From Xenophilus sp. E41 (GTDB lineage: Bacteria; Pseudomonadota; Gammaproteobacteria; Burkholderiales; Burkholderiaceae_C): a stretch of DNA of 64,000 nt. Position 1 is the first letter of the stretch; the number at the start of each line of letters is the position of its first letter. Location: the NCBI RefSeq assembly GCF_003671765.1, contig NZ_QPIB01000009.1, positions 1-64,000 of the forward strand, given 5' to 3'. The position numbers and the translations under genes were made by a program. Below, in pieces: positions 29,667-37,760 of the stretch. Below the pieces are notes generated by a model. It saw only the letters and a list, made by a program, of their open reading frames with translations. It was not told the DNA's origin and did no database searches.

Positions 29667-30571
29667 TGCTGCCGGTCGACGAGATACGCCTGAATTTCAA
29701 CCCGGCGTCGCTCGTGGCGCTGAACGTGGTGCTGGGCTTCCTGATGTTCGGCATCGCGCTGGACACGCGCATCGAGGATTTCAGGCGGGTGGCCCGCATG
29801 CCCGGCGCGATGGCGGTCGGCATCGGCGCGCAGTTCATCGTGCTGCCGGCCGTCACCTTCGGCCTCACGCTGCTGCTGCAGCCGGCGCCCAGCATTGCGC
29901 TCGGCATGATCCTCGTGGCCTGCTGCCCGCCGGGCAACATCTCGCAGATCCTCACGCACCGGGCGGGCGGCAACGTCGCGCTGTCGGTCTCGATGACGGC
30001 GATCTCCAACGCGCTGGCCATCGTGCTGATGCCGCTCAACTTCGCCTTCTGGGGTGGCCTGCACCCGACGGCGTCGACGCTGCTCAGGACCATCGCTCTC
30101 GACCCGCTCGACATGCTGGGCCACATCGTGATGATCATCGGCATCCCCTTCGTGCTCGGGGTGGCGTGCGCACACCGGCTGCCCGGACTCACAACGCGCA
30201 TCAAGAAGCCAGCGCGCATCCTGAGCTTCCTGGCGCTCGTCGGCTTCATCGTCGGCGCCATCGCGGGCAACTGGCGCTACTTTCTCGACTACGTGGGCCT
30301 GGTGCTGCTGGCGGTGGTGCTGCACGACGCGCTGGCCTTCGGCACCGGCTGGCTCTGCGCGCGTGCGGCGGGCCTGGCCGATTACGACCGGCGGGCCGTC
30401 GCCATCGAGGTCGGCATCCGCAACGCCGGGCTCGGGCTGGTGCTGATCTTCAGCTTCTTCGGTGGCCTGGGCGGCATGGCGGTGGTGGCCGGCGTGTGGG
30501 GCTTCTGGGACATCATCGCCGGCCTTGCGCTGGCGAGCTGGTGGGGGCGGCGGCCGGCGGTGCAGGCATGA
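29666..30571 (+). CDS. Bile acid:sodium symporter (BASS) family transporter
   Basis: This 301-residue membrane protein has about nine to ten hydrophobic segments and BASS hallmarks: FGIALDTRIEDFRR, CCPPGNISQILTHRAGGNVALS (split here from residue 90 onward) and the EVGIRNAGLGLVL motif on helix 9 that contributes to the cation/substrate site. Bacterial homologues carry bile acids, pantoate or keto acids with Na+. The ATG overlaps the previous stop by one base and the next gene's start by 4 nt. It is the likely uptake system for the substrate of the monooxygenase operon. Confidence 0.87.
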   Translation: MLPVDEIRLNFNPASLVALNVVLGFLMFGIALDTRIEDFRRVARMPGAMAVGIGAQFIVLPAVTFGLTLLLQPAPSIALGMILVACCPPGNISQILTHRAGGNVALSVSMTAISNALAIVLMPLNFAFWGGLHPTASTLLRTIALDPLDMLGHIVMIIGIPFVLGVACAHRLPGLTTRIKKPARILSFLALVGFIVGAIAGNWRYFLDYVGLVLLAVVLHDALAFGTGWLCARAAGLADYDRRAVAIEVGIRNAGLGLVLIFSFFGGLGGMAVVAGVWGFWDIIAGLALASWWGRRPAVQA

Positions 30572-31569
30572 GCGAGGCCGGAGGCGTGCCCGCGCAGCGT
30601 GTGCTGGTCACCGGCGGCGACGGCTTCCTGGGGCGTTCCGTGGTGGCAGGCCTGGCCGCGCAAGGCGGCCTCCACGTCGTGGCGCTGGATGTGCGCGAGG
30701 TGCCGCCCGAGCGTCGCCTGCCGGGCGTGGTCTATGCGGCGCAGGACGTGCGCGACCCGCGCATCGCCGACACGCTCTCGCTGCACGGCATCGACACCGT
30801 GGTGCACCTGGCCTCCATCGTCACGCCGGGCCGCGGTTCGACCCGCGCCTTCGAGCATTCGGTCGACGTGGGCGGCACGGCCAACCTGCTGGCAGCCTGC
30901 ACGGCACAGGGCGTGCGGCACGTCGTCGTGTCCTCCAGCGGGGCCGCCTACGGCTACCACGCCGACAACCCGCCCTGGATCACCGAGGACCAGCCGCTGC
31001 GCGGCAACCCCGTCTTCGCCTATGCGGACCACAAGCGACAGGTCGAGGAAATGCTGGCCGCGTACCGCGCCAGCCACCCCGCGCTGGCGCAGACGGTCCT
31101 GCGCATCGGCACCATCCTCGGCGAAGGCGTCGACAACCAGATCACCGCGCTGTTCGAGAAGCCGCGCCTCATTGCCATCCGGGGCAGCGACAGCCCCTTC
31201 GTGTTCATCTGGGACGAGGACGTGACCGGCGCCGTCCTGCATGCCGTTTCGGGCGCGCCACCCGGCTGCTACAACCTCGCCGGCGACGGCGCGCTCACCA
31301 TCCACGAGATCGCCCGCCGTCTCGGCAAGCGCACCCTCGACTGGCCGGCGGGCGTGCTGCGCGCGGCGCTGGCGGTCGGGTCGGCACTCCGCCTGAGCCG
31401 CTACGGCCCCGAGCAACTGGACTTCCTGCGTTACCGGCCCGTGCTGCTCAACAGCGCGCTGAAGGAACGCTTCGGCTATGTGCCGCGCAGGACCAGCGCC
31501 GAGGCATTCGACGCGTTCGTGGAGGCGCGGGCGCGGCAGGGGCGGCCGGTCAGCGTGGCGGTGCCGTAG
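30568..31569 (+). CDS. NAD-dependent epimerase/dehydratase family protein
   Basis: This 333-residue extended SDR has the NAD-binding motif VTGGDGFLGRSV at residue 12, a downstream VVHLASI, the catalytic Ser in VVSSSGAAYG and a YxxxK motif in AYADHKRQ. Relatives act on nucleotide sugars or on 3-beta-hydroxysteroids; the operon context with a flavin monooxygenase and BASS symporter argues against sugar metabolism. The start overlaps the symporter stop by 4 nt (ATGA). The last 20 bp overlap the convergent LysR gene. It closes the four-gene operon. Confidence 0.85.
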   Translation: MSEAGGVPAQRVLVTGGDGFLGRSVVAGLAAQGGLHVVALDVREVPPERRLPGVVYAAQDVRDPRIADTLSLHGIDTVVHLASIVTPGRGSTRAFEHSVDVGGTANLLAACTAQGVRHVVVSSSGAAYGYHADNPPWITEDQPLRGNPVFAYADHKRQVEEMLAAYRASHPALAQTVLRIGTILGEGVDNQITALFEKPRLIAIRGSDSPFVFIWDEDVTGAVLHAVSGAPPGCYNLAGDGALTIHEIARRLGKRTLDWPAGVLRAALAVGSALRLSRYGPEQLDFLRYRPVLLNSALKERFGYVPRRTSAEAFDAFVEARARQGRPVSVAVP

Positions 31570-32458
31570 CAGCCGGCGCATCGCACAGGTGCGCCAGCAG
31601 CCCACGCGCGTGGGGTGACAGCGCCGCGGCGTCCTTCGCCACGCACAGCAGCTGGCGCCGGGCCCAACGGTCGGTGAGCGCCACGCGGGCGATCTTCATC
31701 GTGCGCGCGCAGCGCCGCGCCGCGGCCAGCGGCACGACGCCGGCGCCGATGCCTTGTTCCACCAGGCTGCACACCGCGTCGAAGCTGCGCACGCGCACCC
31801 GGTAGGCCAGACGCTGGCCCTGCCGACGCGCCTGCTGGGCCACGTGCTCCTGCAGCGGGTTGCCGTCGACCAGGCCGACCCACTCGCGGGCGTTGAGCTC
31901 GGCGAAGCCGATGCGTCGGTGCCGGGCCACGGCGTCGCTTCGCGCCACCACGAGCACCAGGTCGTCGCGCCGGAAGGGCAGCGCCTCCAGGCCGCCGAGG
32001 TCCGCGGCATCGGACACGATGCCGAGGTCGGCCCGCCCGTCGCGCACCGCCTCCGCGATCTCGCCGCTGGGCTGCTCCTCGAGATCGATCGAGAGCTTGG
32101 GGTGCTGCGCCAGAAAGCGGCCCAGCGGCACGGGCAGGTGCTCCGTCATGGCCGAGGTGTTGCAGAGCAGGTGCACCCGGCCATGCAGCCCTTGGCCGTG
32201 TGCACCGAGCTCGGCCCGAAGCTGCTCCATCTGCTGCATGACCACGCGCGCATGGTGCAGCAGCGTGCGGCCGGCCTCGGTGGGTCGCACGCCATGGGCG
32301 TGGCGCGTGAGCAGGGGGTGGCCCAGCGCGTCTTCCATTCCGCGCACCCGCTGGCTGGCCGAGGCCAGCGTCATGTGCGCGCGCTGAGCGCCGCCCGTCA
32401 GGCTGCCGGCTTGCGCCACATGCACGAAGAGGCGCAGGTCGATGAGGTCGAAGCGCAT
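31550..32458 (-). CDS. LysR-family transcriptional regulator
   Basis: This 302-residue protein has a LysR helix-turn-helix (DLRLFVHVAQAGSLTGGAQRA, residues 6-26) with an unusually Ala/Ser-rich recognition helix (LASASQRVRGMEDALG), and an effector domain beginning LLCNTSAMTEHLPVPL. The start at 32458 directly begins the DNA-binding domain. It converges on the epimerase gene, overlapping it by 20 bp, so it may regulate that operon or the divergent small-protein/TauE pair. No clear palindrome was found in the 134-bp upstream gap. Confidence 0.82.
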   Translation of the reverse strand: MRFDLIDLRLFVHVAQAGSLTGGAQRAHMTLASASQRVRGMEDALGHPLLTRHAHGVRPTEAGRTLLHHARVVMQQMEQLRAELGAHGQGLHGRVHLLCNTSAMTEHLPVPLGRFLAQHPKLSIDLEEQPSGEIAEAVRDGRADLGIVSDAADLGGLEALPFRRDDLVLVVARSDAVARHRRIGFAELNAREWVGLVDGNPLQEHVAQQARRQGQRLAYRVRVRSFDAVCSLVEQGIGAGVVPLAAARRCARTMKIARVALTDRWARRQLLCVAKDAAALSPHARGLLAHLCDAPAATAPPR

Positions 32459-32592
32459 GGCGCCACGGTAGCACGCGAGACTCAGGCGGGGGCTGAGGCT
32501 GGCTGCGCGAGATCCGCATTGGCGCTCCTCGGGCAGCGGGCCAGACTGCAGGCGCTGTCCGCGTGGTGCGGGCGGCACCTCCAGGAAAAGCC

Positions 32593-32832
32593 ATGCATTG
32601 CCGTGTGTCTCTGTCGCCGCTTCGCCACCACACGCCCGGGTGGCTGAGGCTGCGCCTGATCCTTGCCGCCCTCTGTCTGGGCGGCGCGGCCGTGTTCGCC
32701 GGCGACGAAGCCATCGGCGCGGCGACGCCGCTGCCGGGCGCGCAGGCCCGGGCGGCGCTGCAGGGCAGCGCCATCGGTCGCATGCACCGCGACCTTCTCA
32801 ATCGCTCGCCGGCCGGCCGGCGGTGCGGATGA
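32593..32832 (+). CDS. Small secreted or membrane-anchored protein (79 aa), unknown
   Basis: I do not recognise this 79-residue protein. It has a basic N-terminus, a hydrophobic segment LRLILAALCLGGAAVFA and a plausible signal-peptidase site after VFA, leaving a mature peptide of about 40 residues. An AGGAAAAG ribosome site precedes the ATG at normal distance. Its stop overlaps the start of the TauE/SafE gene by 4 nt (ATGA), which supports it as a real gene and indicates coupled translation. It may be an accessory to that transporter, but nothing in the sequence shows how. Confidence 0.55.
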   Translation: MHCRVSLSPLRHHTPGWLRLRLILAALCLGGAAVFAGDEAIGAATPLPGAQARAALQGSAIGRMHRDLLNRSPAGRRCG

Positions 32833-33599
32833 ACGGGGCGTCGATGGCGCCGGCCCTGTCGTGGGAGACGGGGTGCCTCGCGGTAGCCGTTTTCTTGCTG
32901 GCCGGCGCGGTCAAGGGCGTGATCGGGCTGGGGCTGCCGACCTTCTCGATGGCGCTGCTGGCCCTGTGGATGCCGCCGGCGCAGGCCGCGGCGCTGCTGC
33001 TCGTGCCTTCGCTGGCCACCAATGTCTGGCAGGCCGGGCCGGTGCGCACGCTGGCGCCGCTGTGTCGCCGGCTCGCGGGGCTCCAGGCGGGCGTGGTGGT
33101 GGGCACGGTGGGCGGCGCGTTGGCCTTCGGCGCGCCCTCGGGACGCGCCGGTGCGTTGCTGCTGGGCCTGGCGCTGGTCGGCTACGCCGTCTGGGGGCTG
33201 GCGGGGCGCGCGCTGCGCGTCCCCCGCACCAGGCTGGACTGGCTCGGTGCCTGCGCCGGGGCCGCGACGGGGCTGCTCACGGCGCTGACGGGCGTCTTCG
33301 TCATCCCGGCCGTGCCTTACCTGCAGGGCCTCGGCCTGGAGAAGGACGAGCTGGTGCAGGCCATGGGCCTGTCGTTCACCGTGTCCACGCTCGCGCTTGG
33401 CGTGGGCCTGGGGTTGCAGGGTGAGGCGACGGGCCCGCAGCTCGCGGCATCGCTCTGGATGCTGCCCGCCGCCGCCGTGGGCATGGTGGCGGGGCAGCGG
33501 CTGCGCGCACGCATGCCCGTGGCGGCCTTTCGCCGCTGCTTCTTCGTCGGCCTGGCCGCGCTGGGAGCGTGGATGGTGTGGCGCGCGGTGCGCGGATGA
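32829..33599 (+). CDS. Sulfite exporter TauE/SafE family protein
   Basis: This 256-residue membrane protein has about eight hydrophobic segments and the two TauE/SafE repeats: GAVKGVIGLGLPTFSMALLA near residue 25 and ACAGAATGLLTALTGVFVIP near residue 138. Family members are thought to export sulfoacetate, sulfite or other organic anions. It is translationally coupled to the preceding small protein and diverges from a LysR gene, which may control it. The substrate is not indicated. Confidence 0.85.
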   Translation: MNGASMAPALSWETGCLAVAVFLLAGAVKGVIGLGLPTFSMALLALWMPPAQAAALLLVPSLATNVWQAGPVRTLAPLCRRLAGLQAGVVVGTVGGALAFGAPSGRAGALLLGLALVGYAVWGLAGRALRVPRTRLDWLGACAGAATGLLTALTGVFVIPAVPYLQGLGLEKDELVQAMGLSFTVSTLALGVGLGLQGEATGPQLAASLWMLPAAAVGMVAGQRLRARMPVAAFRRCFFVGLAALGAWMVWRAVRG

Positions 33600-33608
33600 A
33601 GGCGCCGC

Positions 33609-34067
33609 TCAGGTCGCCAGCACGGCGCGCACGCGTTCGATGACCTGCCGGTAGGGCAGGGCGAAGCCGTCCAGCGCTTCGTGCGCCGCCAGCCAGCGGA
33701 AGGCAAAGACCAGGCCCTCCTCCTCGGGGCTGCCGATGGCCGTGTGTTCGAAGCGCTCGGGCCAGGCGGCGGTGCTGCGCATCAGGAACAGGTGCCAGCG
33801 CTGGTCGTGGTCGTGGCGGTTCCCCTCGACACCGCCGGCGCAGAAGCGGTGCAGCGTGCCCAGGGGCTCGAGCGGGCCCTCGAAGCGGATGCCCGACTCC
33901 TCGAGCAACTCGCGGCGCACCGCGTCTTCGGGGCTCTCACCCGCTTCGATGGTGCCCTTGGGCAACTGCATGCCGCCATCGGCTGGATGATCGAACACCA
34001 GCAGCCGGCCGCGCGTGTCCACGAGGCACGCGCAGGCCTTGCCGATCGGCTCGAGGGCCTCCGCCAT
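33609..34067 (-). CDS. Nudix hydrolase
   Basis: This 152-residue protein has an intact Nudix box at residues 38-60: it begins KGTIEAGESPEDA and ends RRELLEESGI, with the metal-binding glutamates present. Nudix enzymes hydrolyse nucleoside diphosphates linked to another group. The start at 34067 is chosen because it gives the usual N-terminal beta-strand (GKACACLVDTRGRLLVF). The gene is 7 nt after yqeY, in the rpsU-yqeY transcript. The substrate is unknown. Confidence 0.87.
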   Translation of the reverse strand: MAEALEPIGKACACLVDTRGRLLVFDHPADGGMQLPKGTIEAGESPEDAVRRELLEESGIRFEGPLEPLGTLHRFCAGGVEGNRHDHDQRWHLFLMRSTAAWPERFEHTAIGSPEEEGLVFAFRWLAAHEALDGFALPYRQVIERVRAVLAT

Positions 34068-34074
34068 GGCGTGC

Positions 34075-34524
34075 TCAGCCCCCGGCGAGGGCCGCCTTGA
34101 CCGCCGCGCTGACCTGGCCCATCTCGGCCTTGCCGGCCAGGCGTGTCTTGACCACGCCCATGACCTTGCCCATGTCGCCAGGCCCCTTGGCACCGAGCTC
34201 CGCCACGATGGCCTTGACCTCGGCGGCCACCTCATCGGCGCTCATGCGCTGCGGCAGGTAGGCCTCGATGACCTTGATCTCGGCGGCTTCCTTGTCGGCA
34301 AGCTCGGTGCGGCCGGCCTGCGTGAAGGCGGCGATCGAGTCCTTGCGCTGCTTGATCATCTTGTCGATCACGCCCACGATCGCGGCGTCGTCCAGCTCGA
34401 CGCGCTCGTCGACTTCCTTCTGCTTCATGGCGGCGAGCAGCAGGCGGATGGTGGCCAGCCGTTCGGATTCCTTGGCGCGCATGGCGGCCTTCATGTCGTC
34501 GCTGATCTGTTGCTTGAGGCTCAT
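34075..34524 (-). CDS. yqeY: GatB/YqeY domain-containing protein
   Basis: This 149-residue protein matches the YqeY family, related to the C-terminal tail domain of the tRNA amidotransferase GatB. It begins MSLKQQISDDMKAAMRAKES and includes the family segments LLLAAMKQKEVD, DKMIKQRKDSI and IEAYLPQRMSADE, ending in KGPGDMGKVMGVVK. The exact role is unsettled; a tRNA-related function is suspected. It follows rpsU, as in many proteobacteria, but a terminator lies between them, so read-through or a separate promoter must supply its transcript. Confidence 0.9.
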   Translation of the reverse strand: MSLKQQISDDMKAAMRAKESERLATIRLLLAAMKQKEVDERVELDDAAIVGVIDKMIKQRKDSIAAFTQAGRTELADKEAAEIKVIEAYLPQRMSADEVAAEVKAIVAELGAKGPGDMGKVMGVVKTRLAGKAEMGQVSAAVKAALAGG

Positions 34525-34553
34525 GGGTCTTCCTTCAAAGCCCGGTGGACGGG

Positions 34554-34595
34554 CGAAAAACGAAAAGGCCGCGACAGGTTTCCCGGCGCGGCCTT
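34554..34595 (-). terminator. Rho-independent terminator after rpsU
   Basis: The 9-bp stem AAGGCCGCG/CGCGGCCTT (34565-34573 with 34587-34595) is followed on the minus strand by TTTTCGTTTTT. A smaller hairpin CACTGGC/GCCAGTG at 34601-34617 lies between it and the rpsU stop. The pair probably attenuates rpsU transcription before yqeY. Confidence 0.8.
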
Positions 34596-34626
34596 CAGGT
34601 CACTGGCGGGGCCAGTGCCGGCGTGA

Positions 34627-34839
34627 TCAGTACAGCTTCTTGGGCAGCTGCATGCTGCGCACGCGCTTGTAGTGGCGCTTCACGGCCGCGGCCTTCTTGC
34701 GCTTGCGCTCGGCGGTCGGCTTTTCGTAGAACTCGCGGGCACGCAGGTCCGTCAGCAGGCCGAGCTTCTCGATCGTGCGCTTGAAACGGCGCAGGGCGAC
34801 GTCGAAGGGCTCGTTTTCTTTAACGCGGATGGTGGTCAT
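34627..34839 (-). CDS. rpsU: 30S ribosomal protein S21
   Basis: This 70-residue basic protein is ribosomal protein S21, which helps 30S subunits engage mRNA. It begins [20 protein letters not shown] and continues with the [21 protein letters not shown] segment characteristic of the family (residues 36-56). Length is normal. A TATAAT -10 hexamer lies about 110 nt upstream, and a strong terminator follows the gene. It heads the rpsU-yqeY-Nudix block. Confidence 0.96.
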
Positions 34840-34948
34840 GGATACAAACAGTCTGTTGAATGTGGCCGGGGAAGATCGGGCCCCGTGCCGGGTGTCCTCA
34901 ACTGAAATCGTGTGTGGCCCGCTGAGGGAAGGCCGAAGTTAGCCGGGC

Positions 34949-34954
34949 ATTATA
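34949..34954 (-). promoter_or_regulatory. Consensus -10 box, probable rpsU promoter
   Basis: The minus strand reads CTATAATG here, a perfect TATAAT, in the gap between the glycosyltransferase and rpsU. A matching -35 at 17 nt is poor. The predicted leader is about 100 nt. Confidence 0.5.
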
Positions 34955-34985
34955 GCCCAGGCGCGCCGGCGGCTGACGGCGTGCG

Positions 34986-35780
34986 TCAGCCGGCCAGGCC
35001 ACCCCGCTCGGGCAGGATGCGGGCGGCGTGCTCCGGCCATCCGGGGAACAGCCGCGGCAGGGCGTCTGCCGGCAGGCGCTCGCGGGCGAAGCAGCGGGCC
35101 GTCGAGGCCGGATGCACGAGGTGCAGGCAACTGGCGTTGACATCGTTCACGGCGATGAAGTGCGCGCCCGAGGCCACCACGCGCCGCGCGAAGCTTTCGT
35201 CCTCGCACAGGTCGATGTCGTCGAAGCGATGCATCTGCGCCAGGCGCCGGCGGTAGACGTACGAAAAGCCGTAGAAGAGGATCAAATCCGCGCCGATCTG
35301 CATGCCGTCGTGGAACAGCACCTCGCGCAGCTCGCCGCGCACCAGCTCGAAATGCCGGCCGACCCGCGCATTCAGGTCCATGTAGCCCAGGAACTGCAGC
35401 GAGGGCGCCCACACGTAGAAGCCCGACAGCTTCACCAGGTCGGCACCCTGTGCGTCGAGCAGTCCGCAGAATTCGCGCAGGTAGTCCGGGGCGTAGTAGT
35501 CGTCGTCGTCGAAGTGGGCGATGCAGTCACCGCTCGCCATGCCGATGAGCAGGTTGCGCTTCGAGCCGATGGGCACGCGCTCACGGCTGTGGACGTAGCG
35601 CACGCGGCCATCGGCGGCGGCCAGCGCCTGCATGAAGGCGCTCGGCGCGGGGCTGTCGTCGTGCACCAGCCACTCCCAGTCGACCGTCTGGGACTGGACG
35701 CACGCGGCGATGGCCGGCAGGTAGTGTTCGCGCCGCGACGTCGGCGTGATGATCGAGACGGTCGGTGTCCGCATGGCCAT
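34986..35780 (-). CDS. Family 2 glycosyltransferase
   Basis: This 264-residue cytoplasmic GT-A glycosyltransferase has the N-terminal nucleotide-sugar fold VSIITPTSRREHYLPAIAAC and the DxD metal motif in IAHFDDDDYYAPDYL near residue 92. A later EDESFARRV contains the likely catalytic acidic residue. It probably adds one sugar to a surface glycan or glycolipid. The start is either 35780 or an ATG two codons later at 35774. It lies 14 nt downstream of the BaiN-like flavoprotein gene; no glycan-synthesis cluster surrounds it, so its acceptor is unknown. Confidence 0.83.
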   Translation of the reverse strand: MAMRTPTVSIITPTSRREHYLPAIAACVQSQTVDWEWLVHDDSPAPSAFMQALAAADGRVRYVHSRERVPIGSKRNLLIGMASGDCIAHFDDDDYYAPDYLREFCGLLDAQGADLVKLSGFYVWAPSLQFLGYMDLNARVGRHFELVRGELREVLFHDGMQIGADLILFYGFSYVYRRRLAQMHRFDDIDLCEDESFARRVVASGAHFIAVNDVNASCLHLVHPASTARCFARERLPADALPRLFPGWPEHAARILPERGGLAG

Positions 35781-35794
35781 GGAACCTGGCAGCC

Positions 35795-37060
35795 TCAGGA
35801 CGCGTCGCCCGCCAGCGCCTGCGCGCAGGCATGCGCGCTCGCCCAGGCCCACTGGAAGTTGTAGCCGCCCAGCCAGCCGGTCACGTCGACCACCTCGCCG
35901 ATGAAATGCAGGCCCGGCTGCCGGGTGGCTTCCATCGTCTGCGACGAGAGTTCACGCGTATCGACGCCGCCGGCCGTGACCTCGGCCTTCCTGTAGCCCT
36001 CGGTGCCGTCGGGCGTGATCTCCCAGTGGGCGATGCGCTCCGCCAGCCCCGCCAGCGCCTTGTCGGCCGCTTCGTTGATGGGGCGCTGCAGGGCCGGGTC
36101 CTCGCCCACCCAGGCGTCGGCCAGGCGCGAGGGCACGAGCGCCGCCAGTTCGTTGGCGATGCGCTTGCGCGAATCGCGCTTGGCGGCGGCGAGCGCGGCG
36201 CCCACGTCCACGCCCGGCGCGAAGTCGATCGCGAGGGGCGTGCCGGGCTGCCAGTAGCTGGAAATCTGCAGCACTGCTGGGCCGGAGAGGCCGCGGTGCG
36301 TGAACAGCAGGTCTTCCACGAACTGCATGCGTGTCTTCTTCGAGCCGGTGGCGATCTCGACCGGCAGTGCCAGCCCCGCCAGGCCGGCGTAGGGTGTCCA
36401 CGCGTCGCCGCCGAAGGTCAGCGGCACCAGCGCCGGCCTCGGCTCGACCACGCGCAGGCCGAACTGTTTGGCGACCCGGTAGCCGAAATCGCTCGCACCC
36501 AGCTGGGGGATCGACAGGCCGCCGGTGGCGATCACCAGCTGCCGTGCGACGACGGAGCCCCGATCGCTATGGATTTGATAGCTTCCGGCGCCCGCGCCGT
36601 CTGGGCTGGAGGCCGAAAAGGCCACTGAACGCACGGCGCAGGGCTGCCAGCGTTCGACGCTGCCGTCGGCGCATTCGGCCAGCAGCATGTCGATGATCTG
36701 CTGCGAGGGGCCATCGCAGAACAGCTGGCCCTTGTGCTTCTCGTGCCAGGCGATGCCGTGGCGCTCGACCAGCGCGATGAAGTGCTGCGGCGTGTAGCGG
36801 GCGAGCGCCGAGCGGCAGAAATGCGGGTTGTCGCCCACGAAGTGCCGCTGCGGCGCGCGCGGGTCCAGGTCGCGGTTGGTGAAGTTGCAGCGCCCGCCGC
36901 CCGAGATGCGGATCTTCTCCGCCACGCGCTCGCTGTGGTCGATGACCAGCACCTTCAGCCCGCGCTGCCCGGCCTGCGCGGCGCAGAACAGGCCGGCGGC
37001 GCCGGCGCCGACGATCACGACGTCGAAGAAGGCGGCGGCTGCACGGGCGGGGGTCGGCAT
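35795..37060 (-). CDS. BaiN/YhiN-like (HI0933 family) FAD-dependent oxidoreductase
   Basis: This 421-residue flavoprotein has the FAD motif VVIVGAGAAGLFCAAQAG at residue 14, the HI0933 signature KIRISGGGRCNFTNRD, VIATGGLSIPQLGASDFGY and the C-terminal GGVDTRELSSQTMEA and GEVVDVTGWLGGYNFQWAWA. Members are annotated as NAD(P)/FAD-dependent oxidoreductases of uncertain physiological role; one relative acts in bile-acid dehydroxylation. An unusual feature is the 49-bp dispersed repeat (copy B) inside the gene, encoding about residues 149-165 in frame and placed where the protein has a Ser/Ala/Gly-rich stretch. Confidence 0.88.
   Translation of the reverse strand: MPTPARAAAAFFDVVIVGAGAAGLFCAAQAGQRGLKVLVIDHSERVAEKIRISGGGRCNFTNRDLDPRAPQRHFVGDNPHFCRSALARYTPQHFIALVERHGIAWHEKHKGQLFCDGPSQQIIDMLLAECADGSVERWQPCAVRSVAFSASSPDGAGAGSYQIHSDRGSVVARQLVIATGGLSIPQLGASDFGYRVAKQFGLRVVEPRPALVPLTFGGDAWTPYAGLAGLALPVEIATGSKKTRMQFVEDLLFTHRGLSGPAVLQISSYWQPGTPLAIDFAPGVDVGAALAAAKRDSRKRIANELAALVPSRLADAWVGEDPALQRPINEAADKALAGLAERIAHWEITPDGTEGYRKAEVTAGGVDTRELSSQTMEATRQPGLHFIGEVVDVTGWLGGYNFQWAWASAHACAQALAGDAS
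36566..36614 (+). repeat. 49-bp dispersed repeat, copy B (inside a coding sequence)
   Basis: It has the head GCTAT-7 nt-ATAGC and a tail sharing GGCGCCCGC with copy A and GGGCTG-AGGCC with copy D, without gaps. It lies within the BaiN-like flavoprotein gene, antisense to it, and keeps the reading frame open. Confidence 0.7.
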
Positions 37061-37097
37061 CGGCTGGATGGGTGTCCTGGGTGGGAAGGCGCGCGTG

Positions 37098-37760
37098 TCA
37101 GGCGAACAGGGCCTTGGCGCCCGAGGTGGCGATCTGCAGCCCGACGCAGAAGATGAAGAAGGCGATCAGCCGGTTGAAGATCTGCTCGCCGCGCGATCCG
37201 AGATAGTGCTGCAGGCGCTGCGTGTTGAGGTAGAAGAAGTAGACCATGGCGCACATGACGACGATCGCGAGCTGGATCGCGCCCAGGCTCAGCAGCGTGC
37301 GCTCCCAGGTTTCCGACGCCCCGTGTGCGCTCAGCGTCAGCAGCACCGAAATCGTGCCGGCGCCGGTGGTGAGCGGGAAGGTCAGCGGGTAGAACAGCTG
37401 GTCGTCGATGTCGGTGCGCTGTGCCGGCGCGGCCGCATCGTCGGTCGGCTCGCTCTTCTTCTTGTCGGACGCCAGGAACTCCCAGCCCATCTTGCAGATC
37501 ATGATGCCGCCGCCGAGCTGCACGACCGGGATCGAAAGGCCGAAGAGCTTGAGGATCCAGCCGCCGGCCACCAGCGTCACCGTGCACAGGCAGAAGGCGT
37601 ACAGCGTGATGAGCCCGACCGCGCGGCGCCTGCCGGGCGGGTCGAGCAGCGCCAGCGAAGGCATCACGACGAAGGCCGTTCCTACCGGATTGACCACCGG
37701 GAACAGCGCCACCACGCCGATGAACAGCAGGTGGATGAAGGTGTGGACGTCGGCGTTCAA
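37098..37760 (-). CDS. MarC family membrane protein
   Basis: This 220-residue inner-membrane protein has six hydrophobic segments in the MarC/YchE arrangement, including LLFIGVVALFPVVNPVGTAF near the N-terminus, the conserved FPLTTGAGTIS turn and a C-terminal FIFCVGLQIATSG. MarC proteins were once linked to multidrug resistance, but their role is unknown. I assign a TTG start at 37760, because it overlaps the stop of the upstream hydrolase gene by 4 nt (TTGA) and begins the first membrane segment; no ATG is suitably placed. Confidence 0.83.
   Translation of the reverse strand: MNADVHTFIHLLFIGVVALFPVVNPVGTAFVVMPSLALLDPPGRRRAVGLITLYAFCLCTVTLVAGGWILKLFGLSIPVVQLGGGIMICKMGWEFLASDKKKSEPTDDAAAPAQRTDIDDQLFYPLTFPLTTGAGTISVLLTLSAHGASETWERTLLSLGAIQLAIVVMCAMVYFFYLNTQRLQHYLGSRGEQIFNRLIAFFIFCVGLQIATSGAKALFA

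Noticed and set aside
31550-31569. A possible assembly error where the LysR and epimerase genes overlap
   Set aside because: Both frames end cleanly with normal C-termini; a 20-bp convergent overlap is common.
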